The translations under genes and the position numbers were made by a program. Below the pieces are notes generated by a model. It saw only the letters and a list, made by a program, of their open reading frames with translations, did no database searches and was not told the origin of the DNA. This document shows positions 26,601 to 36,671 of a DNA stretch of 64,000 nucleotides, one piece after another (the first letter of the stretch is position 1; the number at the start of each line of letters is the position of its first letter). The DNA is from Myxococcales bacterium (lineage in GTDB: Bacteria > Myxococcota_A > Polyangia > Polyangiales > GCA-016699535). The stretch is taken from NCBI GenBank assembly GCA_016699535.1, contig CP064980.1, positions 1,682,001 to 1,746,000 on the forward strand. Reading direction: 5' to 3'.

Positions 26601-27847
26601 TATGGCGGATGAAATCAGCATTATCCGTGCCTCTGCCAAAGCACGCGTAAAGCGCTTGCTATCGGGCGGCACGACCACATCAAAGCTTGTGGATGACAAA
26701 GGCAATGTACTTGTTGCGAAGGACACCAAGCTTAGTGCAGAGGTGTTGGACGAGGTTCCGCTTAAGTATTGGAGTCATCTTGAAGTTGATAAGAGCAACG
26801 ATCGTGTTGTTCGTATTCTGGCGCAACTTGATGAGCAGATTGCTGCTATCGAGAGCATTTGTCAGGAGAAAATTGAAAAGCTTTCACGTGGTGACGAGCT
26901 ACCTCCTGGCGTGATCAAGATGGTCAAGGTCTACATTGCTATCAAACGCAAGCTTCAGGTTGGCGATAAGATGGCAGGTCGACATGGTAACAAGGGTGTT
27001 GTGAGCCGTATTCTTCCCGAGGAGGACTTGCCCTACCTTGAGGATGGGACTCCCGTTGATATCGTCTTTAAACCCTCTCGGTGTGCCGTCTCGTATGAAC
27101 GTCGGTCAGATCCTAGAGACTCATCTTGGATGGGCAGGCCTTTTGTTAGGGAAGCAATTGGATCGCATGCTGGAGAGCCAGAAGCCGTCTGCTTCAGAGC
27201 TTCGCAAACACTTGCTCAATGTGTTCAAGAAGGGCGCAACTTACGAGTTGATCAAGGAACTTGGCGATGACGATGTCGAGCGGCTCTCTGAGAAATTGCG
27301 ACGCGGTTTCCATTTTGCCACACCTGTATTCGATGGGACTACCGAAGAGGAAATCCGTGACAAACTAGCTCTTGCTGGAGTAGCCACAAACGGGCAAAGT
27401 GTTCTCTTTGATGGTCGCACCGGCGAAGCGTTTGATAAAAACGTTACGGTTGGCGTGATGTACATGCTCAAACTTCATCACCTTGTCGACGATAAGATTC
27501 ATGCACGTAGCATTGGACCTTACTCGTTGGTTACTCAGCAACCGCTCGGTGGTAAAGCACAGTTTGGTGGTCAGCGCTTGGGTGAAATGGAAGTCTGGGC
27601 GATGGAAGCCTATGGTGCAGCCTATGCGCTGCAGGAGTTCTTGACTGTCAAATCGGATGACGTGCAGGGACGAACTCGCATGTATGAAGCAATCGTTAAA
27701 GGCGAGCATACCTTGGATGCCGGTGTGCCCGAGAGCTTCAACGTGCTTGTCAAAGAACTTCAGGCATTGTGTCTCAACGTAGAATTGATGGAGCGAAGTG
27801 TAGCTATGCAAAGCTTGGATAAATCTGCCGCAGGCGGGGAAGGTTAA
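23696..27847 (+). CDS. rpoB: DNA-directed RNA polymerase subunit beta (two frameshifts)
   Basis: About 1383 residues after correction. One G is missing near 26599, giving KLEKDMADEISIIR, and one A is extra at 27070-27072, giving DIVFNPLGVPSRMNVGQ. Beta forms one side of the catalytic cleft. The rifampicin pocket is plain (SQLSQFMDQTNPLSE, HKRRLSALGPGG), with the usual drug-contact residues, so it looks rifampicin-sensitive. The C-terminal GDKMAGRHGNKGVVS and PLGGKAQFGGQRLGEME motifs are intact. The two defects lie in different, individually well conserved parts, which speaks for sequencing errors. It ends two bases before rpoC. Confidence 0.95.
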
Positions 27848-27849
27848 TC

Positions 27850-30800
27850 ATGAAAGATATTTTTAGCTTTTTCGAGAAACCCAAAGACCCGACTGCTTTT
27901 TCGGCGATTCGCATCTCCTTGGCCTCTCCGGAAAAAATCCGGGAGTGGTCACACGGTGAAGTGAAAAAGCCAGAAACGATAAACTACAGAACCTTCAAGC
28001 CTGAGCGTGATGGCTTGTTCTGTGCAAAAATCTTTGGTCCAGTTAAAGACTACGAGTGTAACTGCGGAAAATACAAGCGCATGAAGCACCGCGGCATCGT
28101 TTGCGAAAAGTGCGGCGTTGAAGTCATTCAAAGCAAAGTACGTCGCAAGCGTTTGGGTCATGTGACCTTGGCGACGCCAGTTGCGCATATTTGGTTCTTG
28201 AAAAGCCTTCCTTCGCGTATCGGAGCGGTGCTTGACATCACACTTAAGGAGCTTGAGCGTGTTCTTTATTGTGAGTCCTATATCGTCATGGATGCGGGGG
28301 ATACGCCTCTGAAACAAGGCGAGATTCTTTCTGAGGAACATTATCAGGAGCTCATGAACGAGTACGGTCCCGGCTCGTTTGAAGCGGGCATGGGTGGTGA
28401 TGCGATTTTAGAATTGCTCAAAGTGATTGACGTGCACTCGGAAGCTGAGATTTTGCGCTCTGAAATGCGCCAGACCACCAGCGAGACCAAGCGTAAGAAA
28501 ATCGCCAAGCGTCTAAAGGTCATCGAGTCTTTTCGTGATTCAGGCAACCGTCCTGAGTGGATGATGCTCTCGGTGATTCCCGTTCTGCCACCGGATTTGC
28601 GTCCCTTGGTTCCATTGGATGGAGGCCGATTTGCGACTTCCGATCTAAACGATCTGTATCGTCGGGTAATCAACCGTAACAATCGTTTGAAGCGTTTGAT
28701 TGAGCTTAACGCTCCTGAGATCATTATCCGCAACGAACGACGCATGCTTCAGGAAGCTGTCGATGCGCTTTTTGACAACGGTCGTCGCGGTAAGACTATT
28801 ACTGGTCCAAATAAGCGCCCACTTAAGTCCTTGAGTGATATGCTTAAGGGCAAGCAGGGTCGTTTCCGTCAGAATCTCCTTGGTAAGCGTGTTGATTACT
28901 CGGGTCGTTCGGTTATCGTTGTAGGTCCTGCACTTCGTTTGCATCAGTGTGGTCTGCCTAAGCGTATGGCTTTGGAACTCTTTAAGCCGTTCATTTACAA
29001 CAAGCTCGAAGAGCGTGGTTATGTCACCACCATCAAGAGTGCCAAGAAGCTTGTTGAAAAAGAAAAGCCTGAAGTCTGGGATATCCTTGATGAGGTAATC
29101 ACGGAACATCCCGTTCTGCTTAACCGTGCGCCTACCTTGCACAGGCTTGGTATTCAAGCTTTTGAGCCTGTACTGATTGAAGGCAAAGCTATTCAGCTCC
29201 ACCCTCTCGTTTGCGCGGCATTTAACGCGGATTTCGATGGTGATCAGATGGCTGTTCACGTGCCATTGTCAGTCGAGGCGCAGATGGAGGCTCGCGTGCT
29301 GATGATGAGCACGAATAACATTCTGTCGCCTGCCAGCGGTAAGCCCATCATTAACCCAACTCAGGATATCGTTCTTGGCCTTTATTACATGACGCGCGAA
29401 AAACCGTTTGCGCGAGGTTCGTATAGGCCTGGTAGTGAGAAGGAAGGCGATTTCAGTGGTATTTACGCCTCAGCAGAGGAAGTGCGCATGGCGTACGATG
29501 CTGGTGAGATCGATTTGCATGCTCGCATTAAGTCTTATGTGCGTGGCCAGCTCTATGAAACCACTGTAGGTCGTGTACTCGTCAGCGAAATTTTGCCGGA
29601 GCAAGTTGATTTCGAGCATGTGAACAAGGTGCTCGATAAGAAGGCTCTAAGCGCGCTTATTGACCATTGCTATCGTCAGAGCCGCAACAAAGCCACAGTG
29701 CTTCTTGCAGATAGACTCCGAACCCTTGGTTTCACGATGTCTACACGTGCAGGTATCTCCATCTGCATGGAAGATATGGCGATTCCTGAGTCCAAAGCCG
29801 AGCTTTTGAAGGCAGCGCAGACAGACGTTGAGACCGTCGTGGAACAGTATCAAGAGGGTCTCATTACGGATGGTGAGCGCTACAACAAGACCGTCGATAT
29901 TTGGGCTGACGCTGCTGACCAAGTGGCGCGAGACCTGCTCGATGGTATTGGCCATGAGACCATCACCGATCCAAAGACAGGCGAGACGGCTGATACGCCA
30001 TCCTTCAATCCTATCTTTATGATGGCTGATTCTGGTGCGCGTGGTTCGAACCAGCAAATTCGTCAGCTCGCGGGTATGCGTGGTTTGATGGCAAAGCCTT
30101 CGGGTGAAATCATCGAAACCCCAATTACGGCGAACTTCCGTGAGGGTCTTACTGTGCTTCAGTACTTCATCTCGACGCACGGTGCTCGTAAAGGTTTGGC
30201 CGATACGGCTCTTAAGACAGCGAACTCTGGATATCTGACACGTCGTTTGGTGGATGTTGCACAGGACGCTTCGGTGACTGAATACAACTGTCAGACCATC
30301 GATGGTATCTGGGTGCAGGCTCTTGAAGAAGGTGGCGAAGTGGTTCAACCACTTGGTGACCGTATTTTGGGTCGTGTTGCACTTGAAGACATTATCGATC
30401 CAATGACCGATGAAGTTATCGTAGCGGCGAATCAGGAAATCGACGAGGAGACTGTAACGCGTGTTGAAGACTCGGGTATTGATCGTGTCTTGATTCGTTC
30501 TGTGCTTACCTGTCAGTCACGTCGCGGTATCTGTGCGTTGTGTTACGGTCGTGACCTTGCGCGTGGTTACACGGTTAACATCGGTGAAGCTTGTGGTGTT
30601 ATCGCTGCTCAGTCGATTGGCGAGCCTGGAACGCAGCTTACAATGCGTACCTTCCACATTGGTGGTGCTGCGGCGCGTGGTAAGATTGAGCAATCGGCAA
30701 TCGAAACACGTTCTGAGGGTATCGTTCGCTTCGAGAACGCTTCTCTTGTTGAGAAGAAAGACAAGAGCGTTGTGGTCATGAACCGACACGGTATCGCTAA

Positions 30801-32034
30801 GGTTGTCGACGAGTCTGGTCGTGAAAGAGAGCGTTACCGCTTAACCTACGGTGCTGTTATCAAAGCCAAGGATGGCGAGAAAGTTGCCAAAGGCACCTTG
30901 CTGGCGGAGTGGGACCCTTACGCGATTCCGATTTTGACTGAAGAGGCTGGTATCATCCAGTACGGTGACATCATTGAAGGTGTGACCATGGAAGAAAAAC
31001 TTGACGAAGTAACGGGGCTTTCGCGTCGTGTGGTGATCGAGTCGCGTGATGCCGCGGCCCGCCCACGCATCGTAATCCGACGTGCGGGAACCGAAGAGGA
31101 CGACTCAGAGGAAAATATTCTGGCGCGTTATTTCTTGCCTGTTGGAGCAAACCTTATTCCTAGCGAAGGTGAGCAAATCGAGGCCGGTGAGATTGTGGCC
31201 AAGATTCCTCGTGAGACGACAAAGACCAAGGATATTACTGGTGGTTTGCCTCGTGTTGCTGAGTTGTTCGAAGCTCGTAAACCTAAAGATCACGCTATCG
31301 TTTCTGACATTGACGGAATGGTGAGCTTTGGTAAAGACACCAAGGGCAAGCGTAAAGTGATCATTACTACTGAGGTCGGCGACCCAGAGGAGTATTTGAT
31401 TGCTAAAGGTAAGCATCTGACGGTCAAAGAAGGCGATCATGTTCAAGCTGGCGAGCCTCTTATGGATGGCCCGGCCAGTCCGCATGACATCTTGCGTGTT
31501 CAAGGCGAAAAGGCTTTGGCGGCATGGCTTGTTAACGAGATTCAGCAGGTTTACCGTCTGCAAGGCGTTACGATTAACGACAAGCACATCGAAGCGATTG
31601 TGCGTCAGATGTTGCGTCGCGTGAAAATCAAGGATGTTGGAGACACCAATTTCTTGGCGGATGAACAGGTTGAAAAGTCGGTGTTCGAAGTAGAAAACGA
31701 GCGCGTGATTGCTAAGGGTGGCAAGCCTGCTGTGGCAGAGCCTCTCCTCTTAGGAATTACCAAAGCGTCTCTGTCTACCGAATCGTTCATTAGCGCTTCA
31801 TCCTTCCAGGAGACAACCAAGGTTCTTACAGAGGCAGCAGTCTCCGGTAAGATCGATGCCCTGCGGGGTCTCAAGGAAAACGTTATCATGGGTCGTTTGA
31901 TTCCTGCTGGTACGGGGCTGGGAGCTTATGAGCGCATGGATGTTATGGTAGAAGACGCCATTTCAAGCGAGTTCGGTGGCTTCGGCTCTGAATCAAGCTT
32001 TGATACCCCTGCAGCGGCAGGTAGCAAGCTTTAG
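27850..32034 (+). CDS. rpoC: DNA-directed RNA polymerase subunit beta prime
   Basis: 1394 residues, uninterrupted. The N-terminal zinc finger is CNCGKYKRMKHRGIVCEKC. The catalytic loop NADFDGDQMAVH binds the active-site magnesium ions. The second zinc site uses CQSRRGICALCYGRDLA, and the trigger-loop region GEPGTQLTMRTFHIGG is intact. The sequence lacks any large lineage-specific insert that I can spot. The end of the gene is followed by foldback element copy 7, which probably also terminates the rpoBC transcript. Confidence 0.97.
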   Translation: MKDIFSFFEKPKDPTAFSAIRISLASPEKIREWSHGEVKKPETINYRTFKPERDGLFCAKIFGPVKDYECNCGKYKRMKHRGIVCEKCGVEVIQSKVRRKRLGHVTLATPVAHIWFLKSLPSRIGAVLDITLKELERVLYCESYIVMDAGDTPLKQGEILSEEHYQELMNEYGPGSFEAGMGGDAILELLKVIDVHSEAEILRSEMRQTTSETKRKKIAKRLKVIESFRDSGNRPEWMMLSVIPVLPPDLRPLVPLDGGRFATSDLNDLYRRVINRNNRLKRLIELNAPEIIIRNERRMLQEAVDALFDNGRRGKTITGPNKRPLKSLSDMLKGKQGRFRQNLLGKRVDYSGRSVIVVGPALRLHQCGLPKRMALELFKPFIYNKLEERGYVTTIKSAKKLVEKEKPEVWDILDEVITEHPVLLNRAPTLHRLGIQAFEPVLIEGKAIQLHPLVCAAFNADFDGDQMAVHVPLSVEAQMEARVLMMSTNNILSPASGKPIINPTQDIVLGLYYMTREKPFARGSYRPGSEKEGDFSGIYASAEEVRMAYDAGEIDLHARIKSYVRGQLYETTVGRVLVSEILPEQVDFEHVNKVLDKKALSALIDHCYRQSRNKATVLLADRLRTLGFTMSTRAGISICMEDMAIPESKAELLKAAQTDVETVVEQYQEGLITDGERYNKTVDIWADAADQVARDLLDGIGHETITDPKTGETADTPSFNPIFMMADSGARGSNQQIRQLAGMRGLMAKPSGEIIETPITANFREGLTVLQYFISTHGARKGLADTALKTANSGYLTRRLVDVAQDASVTEYNCQTIDGIWVQALEEGGEVVQPLGDRILGRVALEDIIDPMTDEVIVAANQEIDEETVTRVEDSGIDRVLIRSVLTCQSRRGICALCYGRDLARGYTVNIGEACGVIAAQSIGEPGTQLTMRTFHIGGAAARGKIEQSAIETRSEGIVRFENASLVEKKDKSVVVMNRHGIAKVVDESGRERERYRLTYGAVIKAKDGEKVAKGTLLAEWDPYAIPILTEEAGIIQYGDIIEGVTMEEKLDEVTGLSRRVVIESRDAAARPRIVIRRAGTEEDDSEENILARYFLPVGANLIPSEGEQIEAGEIVAKIPRETTKTKDITGGLPRVAELFEARKPKDHAIVSDIDGMVSFGKDTKGKRKVIITTEVGDPEEYLIAKGKHLTVKEGDHVQAGEPLMDGPASPHDILRVQGEKALAAWLVNEIQQVYRLQGVTINDKHIEAIVRQMLRRVKIKDVGDTNFLADEQVEKSVFEVENERVIAKGGKPAVAEPLLLGITKASLSTESFISASSFQETTKVLTEAAVSGKIDALRGLKENVIMGRLIPAGTGLGAYERMDVMVEDAISSEFGGFGSESSFDTPAAAGSKL

Positions 32035-32066
32035 TGTAACCGGTCAGTCCTGGGTGTCAGCAAGGA

Positions 32067-32184
32067 CTTTTTTCGAGGTTTTCGTATATTCGGCTTACCT
32101 CCTCGCTACTCGTCGGCAAGTACCAGTGTACGTGCCTCCTCGTCGCTGCGGGGGCGCTCGAATCTACGAAAACCTCGAAAAAAG
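32067..32184 (-). repeat. Foldback element copy 7 (core reversed), directly after rpoC
   Basis: Perfect 20-base inverted arms at 32067-32086 and 32165-32184 (CTTTTTTCGAGGTTTTCGTA and its complement) enclose 78 bases. Read on the minus strand the core begins TTCGAGCGCCCCCGCAG, then GGCACGTAC and GGTACTTGCC form the apical stem, and it ends GAGGAGGTAAGCCGAA. It is almost the same as copy 6 inside the tRNA operon. The position 33 bases after the rpoC stop suggests a role in transcript termination or 3'-end protection. Confidence 0.8.
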
Positions 32185-32315
32185 ACTTGTCTTCTAGCTT
32201 TGTCCTCGTGTTCGTGTACTTTTTTGTTAACTGCTGACTTTTGTCAACGAATGACTGGGTACGCTTTAGTCACTGCACTAGGCAGATTGCTTAGTCTTGT
32301 CGTCTCCCACCTGTA

Positions 32316-32960
32316 CTAGTGGTTCTTGGTGCCGAAGAGGCGATCTCCGGCGTCACCTAGGCCAGGCACGATGTATCCGTGATCGTTAAGACGTTCATCC
32401 ACAGCGGGTGTGTAGATGGGTACATCAGGGTGCTGCTCGTGAAAGTGACTAATGCCTTCAGGCGCTGCGAGTAAACACACGAACTTGATGGAACGCGGTT
32501 TTTCTTTCTTGATGCGGTCTACAGCGGCGACTGCTGAGTGTCCGGTGGCTAACATCGGATCAAGAAGCACAGCGTCCCGGTCTTCTAGGCTACCAGGAAG
32601 TCTAAAGTAGTATTCAACGGCTTCAAGCGTTTGAGGGTCACGGTAAAGGCCGATGTGACCGACTCGTGCCGAAGGAATAATTTGAAGCATACCGTCCAAT
32701 AGACCAATACCTGCACGCATGATTGCAATGAGTACAAGCTTTTTTCCCTCGAGAACGGGTGCGTTTGTTTTGGTTAGTGGCGTGTGAACCTCGCGATCCG
32801 TCAGAGGCATATCCCGAGTGATTTCGTAACCCAAAAGCATGCTTATTTCTTGCAGCAACTGCCGAAAGGAACGCGTACTTGTTTCTCGGTCACGCATGAT
32901 GGAAAGTTTATGCGTAATAAGAGGATGGTTGATCACGTGAAGTTGACGTTCTCTTGGCAT
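32316..32960 (-). CDS. upp: Uracil phosphoribosyltransferase
   Basis: 214 residues, usual length. The enzyme salvages uracil by joining it to PRPP to form UMP. The PRPP-binding motif LLDPMLATGHSA and the early RDRETSTRSFRQLLQEI are present, as is the uracil-binding C-terminus (YIVPGLGDAGDRLFGT). The gene is convergent with rpoC, with foldback element copy 7 and about 130 bases of non-coding sequence in between. Confidence 0.95.
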   Translation of the reverse strand: MPRERQLHVINHPLITHKLSIMRDRETSTRSFRQLLQEISMLLGYEITRDMPLTDREVHTPLTKTNAPVLEGKKLVLIAIMRAGIGLLDGMLQIIPSARVGHIGLYRDPQTLEAVEYYFRLPGSLEDRDAVLLDPMLATGHSAVAAVDRIKKEKPRSIKFVCLLAAPEGISHFHEQHPDVPIYTPAVDERLNDHGYIVPGLGDAGDRLFGTKNH

Positions 32961-33075
32961 CGCAAACCGCCGTTCTTTTGAGCTGGGTTTCTATTTTGGG
33001 GGAGATTGGATCAAAGGATAAGTCTGTGCAAGGGCTGGTGCAAGGCTCTTTAAAACATGGTAAAGCAAACTGCTT

Positions 33076-33522
33076 ATGCTTAGCGTGGACCCAAAATACG
33101 AATTACTCGAAAAAGTCATGACGGAGATGATTCCTTTTAACAAAATGTTAGGCATCGAGGTTCGAAGCTTAAAAAAGGGCTATGCCGAACTAAAAATTCC
33201 TTTTCGTCCCGAGTTTGTTGGAGACTTCACCAAGCCTGCCTTGCACGGAGGTGTGCTTTCGGCTCTCATGGACGTAACCGGTGGGGCAGCAGTCTGGACC
33301 GTCTTAGGTGCAAACAGTCGGGTTGCTACCATTGATTTGCGCGTGGATTATCTAAAACCAGGCCAGTCGCTTGATGTCTTTGCGCGCGCCCAGGTCTTGC
33401 GAGTGGGTGGGCGAGTTGGGGTGGCGTCGGTCCAGGCTTTTCATGAGGAAAAACCAGAGGAAATTATCGCGGATGCACGTGGAGTGTATGTCCTTCGTCG
33501 CAATGTTGAAAATGCAAACTAG
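33076..33522 (+). CDS. PaaI-type hotdog-fold thioesterase
   Basis: 148 residues with the hotdog layout. The motif ALHGGVLSALMDVTGGAA contains the HGG plus a downstream acidic residue used by PaaI/YdiI-like acyl-CoA thioesterases. The central strand (VATIDLRVDYLKPG) is also typical. The physiological acyl-CoA cannot be told. It ends two bases before the HelD-like gene, so the two are probably co-transcribed, a pairing without obvious functional logic. Confidence 0.8.
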   Translation: MLSVDPKYELLEKVMTEMIPFNKMLGIEVRSLKKGYAELKIPFRPEFVGDFTKPALHGGVLSALMDVTGGAAVWTVLGANSRVATIDLRVDYLKPGQSLDVFARAQVLRVGGRVGVASVQAFHEEKPEEIIADARGVYVLRRNVENAN

Positions 33523-33524
33523 GT

Positions 33525-35921
33525 ATGGCTGAAATCATGCAGCAACAAGGCAATAATAATACAAAGACATTTACTGTAGTCGAAGAAGAAGAGAAAGTCC
33601 TTAGGCGATTTAAAACTCATCTACAAGTACATCGCAATACTCGGCCTTCCAGTCCAATCGACTACGACAAAGAGCTAATTGACCTTCGTGATCAAATCAA
33701 TAGTGCGCGTCTTGAAGACGTCCCGCCTCTTATCGAAGAGATGGAGCGTCTACAGCAAGTTGCTGCTCGTCGCGCACAGGTCACTGCGGGTCACGTCAAT
33801 CCTGCATCACCATATTTTGCACGCATGATTCTAGAAGAGGACGATAAGAAGCGAGAAGTGCTTATCGGTCGGAGTACCTACCTTGATTCAAGGACAGGGA
33901 TACGCATCGTCGACTGGCGCAATGCTCCGGTTAGTCGCATCTACTATCGTTATGATGAAGGAGATGATTACGAAGAAGATTTCGGTGGGCGTGTCGTGGA
34001 AGGTGATGTGCTTTTACGGCGTAGCCTTGCCATCAATAATGGTGTGCTAAGGCGCATTACGACTCCGAAGTCGACTTTTGTTAAAAGCGCTCATGGTGAG
34101 TGGCGCGAAGTTCCGCATGAATTTATTCAGCTTCACGGTGGTCAGGGCATCGCGCTCCGTCCGGAGAGTCATCATAAACCTGGTCAATTGGGTATCGGAG
34201 TTGATGGTGATGGTCGAGCCGATCGTTTCTTGCCAGAGATTACGGCACTTATTGATCCACAACAGTTCGAACTGATTACCCGCCCGGATGCAGGCGTCAT
34301 TGTCATTCAAGGTGGAGCCGGTAGCGGCAAAACAACGATTGGCTTGCATCGCATGGCTTATTTGGCCTTTCAAGATCCGAACCGTTTTCGGGCGGATAAG
34401 ATGCTTGTGGTCGTTTTTAACCGCGCGCTTGCGCGTTACATGTCAAAGGTTTTGCCGGCTTTGGGTATCGAAGGTGTTCCGGTCGTAACCTTTGGTTCAT
34501 GGGCATCAAAACTTCGTTCAGCTCACCTTCCGTTGCTTCCCAAAGAATACAGTGATGAGACTCCCGCTGTCGTCACTCGACTAAAGAAGCATCCCATCAT
34601 GCTTAGGCTTATTGACGGTTTCACCGAGCAGCTGGCTAACAATTTTGAGCGAGAGATCAATGAGCAGGTGTCAAAAGCTGCTGTCGATGAGTACGCATTG
34701 CCGATATGGCAGCGCTTCCCACGCATGCCGGTGGGTGCACGCCTAGACTATCTGCAAAAATGGCTTTTGAAGAAGGATTGTCCTTTGCAGCGTGCTGATC
34801 GACTGCATCTCAAGCAGCTTGTCGATCGTTATCGCGGTAAATCGTTCGACACACTAGAGGCCTGGTCGGATATTTTGGGCGATCAGCGGCGTATTCAATC
34901 ACTTCTAGATGAAGATGATCCCCAAGCCTTTGAAAAAGGTGAGCTTAGCACTGCTCATCGATGGGTTGTTCGACACTGTGAGCTAGTCGCCCAAGAAGTA
35001 GAAGCCAAGGAACAAGAAATTAGGGACCGTAGTGATCGCGCTAATTTTTCAGATGACGATGAAAACGATCGTCAAACTGGCATTGATGGACAGATAGAGA
35101 ACGACCACGCGCTGCTTGATCGTGAAGACGATGCCCTGTTTCTTCGTTTGATGCAGCGGCTGCAGGGACCGCTGCGACATCGCAAAGAAGAGCTGCGTTA
35201 CGAGCATGTTCTGGTTGACGAAGCGCAGGACCTTAGTCCGGTTGAACTTGCCGTTGTGCATAACACGGTGAGCAAAAAGCAGAGCATGACCTTCGCTGGC
35301 GATGTTGCACAGCGTGTTTTCATGGACAACGGCTTTACGTCATGGAAGAAGGTTTTTTCCCAACTTGGACTCTCTCATGTCGAAGTTGAGCCTTTGAAAC
35401 TTTCCTATCGTTCGACGCATGAAATTATGGAGTTCGCGCAACATGTATTGGGGCCCTTAGTCAATGAGGAGCCAGGACAAGCTACTAAAAGCGGCGCACC
35501 CGTGGAGTTGTTCAAGTTCTCCCATCCAGGAGATGCTGTTGGCTTTATCGGGGAGGCGATTCGTGAGGTTGTGCAGCGTGAGCCCTTAAGTTCTATTGCT
35601 GTCATCGCGCGTTATCCTGAGCAGGCCGATCTGTATTTTGACGGTCTGAAAAATTCGGAAGTACCAAATCTGCGTCGGGTGGCCGACCAGGACTTTTCCT
35701 TCCGACCGGGTGTCGATGTAACCGACGTTCACCAGGTGAAAGGTCTTGAGTTTGACTACGTTGTCTTACTGGAGGTTTCTGCAGCGGTTTACCCGCAAGA
35801 GGATGACGCTCGACATCTCTTGCACATCGCGGCGACACGTGCGGCTTATCAGTTGTGGGTCACCACGACCGGTGAGCCGTCCAGACTGCTTCCGGAAGCC
35901 TTGGTTGAACAGGCATTGTAG
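33525..35921 (+). CDS. HelD-like superfamily 1 DNA helicase / RNA polymerase-associated ATPase
   Basis: 798 residues. A coiled-coil-like N-terminal region (about 55-90) precedes a split helicase core. Walker A is GGAGSGKTTIGLHRMAYL, and the HelD-like trailing His-Arg is seen in it. Walker B is VLVDEAQDLSPVE, and the UvrD-like C-terminal motifs include SYRSTHEI and DVHQVKGLEFDYVVL. The insertion around 330-520 separates the first core half, as in HelD. HelD of Bacillus and mycobacteria pushes between RNA polymerase and nucleic acid to recycle stalled enzyme. The family also includes less studied DNA helicases, so RNA polymerase binding is an inference. Confidence 0.75.
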   Translation: MAEIMQQQGNNNTKTFTVVEEEEKVLRRFKTHLQVHRNTRPSSPIDYDKELIDLRDQINSARLEDVPPLIEEMERLQQVAARRAQVTAGHVNPASPYFARMILEEDDKKREVLIGRSTYLDSRTGIRIVDWRNAPVSRIYYRYDEGDDYEEDFGGRVVEGDVLLRRSLAINNGVLRRITTPKSTFVKSAHGEWREVPHEFIQLHGGQGIALRPESHHKPGQLGIGVDGDGRADRFLPEITALIDPQQFELITRPDAGVIVIQGGAGSGKTTIGLHRMAYLAFQDPNRFRADKMLVVVFNRALARYMSKVLPALGIEGVPVVTFGSWASKLRSAHLPLLPKEYSDETPAVVTRLKKHPIMLRLIDGFTEQLANNFEREINEQVSKAAVDEYALPIWQRFPRMPVGARLDYLQKWLLKKDCPLQRADRLHLKQLVDRYRGKSFDTLEAWSDILGDQRRIQSLLDEDDPQAFEKGELSTAHRWVVRHCELVAQEVEAKEQEIRDRSDRANFSDDDENDRQTGIDGQIENDHALLDREDDALFLRLMQRLQGPLRHRKEELRYEHVLVDEAQDLSPVELAVVHNTVSKKQSMTFAGDVAQRVFMDNGFTSWKKVFSQLGLSHVEVEPLKLSYRSTHEIMEFAQHVLGPLVNEEPGQATKSGAPVELFKFSHPGDAVGFIGEAIREVVQREPLSSIAVIARYPEQADLYFDGLKNSEVPNLRRVADQDFSFRPGVDVTDVHQVKGLEFDYVVLLEVSAAVYPQEDDARHLLHIAATRAAYQLWVTTTGEPSRLLPEALVEQAL

Positions 35922-35974
35922 GAAATCGTCGTCGCAAAACTAGCCGCTCGTCGACAGATGGCTATAATCAAGCT

Positions 35975-36586
35975 GTGGTTTCCGATTTAGCTGGTCGCTG
36001 TGGTAGTTGCTCGTATTTTATACCTCTGCATACGGATGAGTCAGGTCGTAGCAGCGATAAGTGTCGTTTAACTCAAGGCGGAAAGACCCTACCGGAGACA
36101 GCCACTTGCTCGAGCTACAAGGCTTTCGGAAGCGCGTGGAACGTAAGCTCAAAGAAAAAGAGCGCCACGCACAGGCATGCAGCTATGCCAGCGGCGGTCA
36201 AACGCGTGCTGCCAAAGGAGATAGGAATTGATATGGACACGGAAGAATTTCGTGAGGTATTGCGTGATGTTTTGCGCGAAGAGCTAGGTCTTGATGATGT
36301 GGATCTTGCTGAGCGTTGGCGTGGTGGAAGTATTGTGCTCAAACCAGGCAAAGAAGGAGTGCAGGAAAAAGAAATCCCCTTGGATGCCTTGTTTCATAAA
36401 GTTGTGATGATTCGTGACAAGCTCCGGGTGCTTGAGTCCAAAATCAACGCGAACAAGAAGCTAACCGATGGTGAAAAAGTGCAGCTCCAACAATACGTCA
36501 CAGGTTGTTACGGTTCGCTTACCACTTTCAATGTTCTTTTTCGCGATCGAGATTCAGGTTTTGTAGGCCAACGCACGAAAGAATAG
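35975..36586 (+). CDS. Cys-rich N-terminal zinc-binding-like protein of unknown function
   Basis: 203 residues from a GTG. The first 50 residues hold CGSCSYF, a later KCRL and then CSSY, a four-cysteine arrangement that could bind zinc. The middle has a short acidic/amphipathic helix (TEEFREVLRDVLREELGLDD). The C-terminal half (LKPGKEGVQEKEIPLDALFHK, ESKINANKKLTDGEKVQLQQY) looks like a helical bundle that might self-associate. It lies 53 bases after the HelD-like gene, on the same strand. I do not recognise the family. Confidence 0.6.
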   Translation: MVSDLAGRCGSCSYFIPLHTDESGRSSDKCRLTQGGKTLPETATCSSYKAFGSAWNVSSKKKSATHRHAAMPAAVKRVLPKEIGIDMDTEEFREVLRDVLREELGLDDVDLAERWRGGSIVLKPGKEGVQEKEIPLDALFHKVVMIRDKLRVLESKINANKKLTDGEKVQLQQYVTGCYGSLTTFNVLFRDRDSGFVGQRTKE

Positions 36587-36671
36587 CTTTGCGTCTTTGA
36601 AGGCCTTCTAGGCAGTATCAAGCAATCGTGCTAAATCTGCGCTTGTCCTGGATCCTTTAGGAGGCACTGTC

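Noticed and set aside
18577..27847. Programmed frameshifting in tuf, nusG and rpoB
   Set aside because: No slippery heptamer with stimulator is seen, the shifts occur in both directions, and unrelated genes show the same type of defect. Sequencing error is the simpler reading.
28645..30348. Large antisense frames (204 and 233 codons) within rpoC
   Set aside because: Shadows of a long conserved coding gene; no start signals and no domain.
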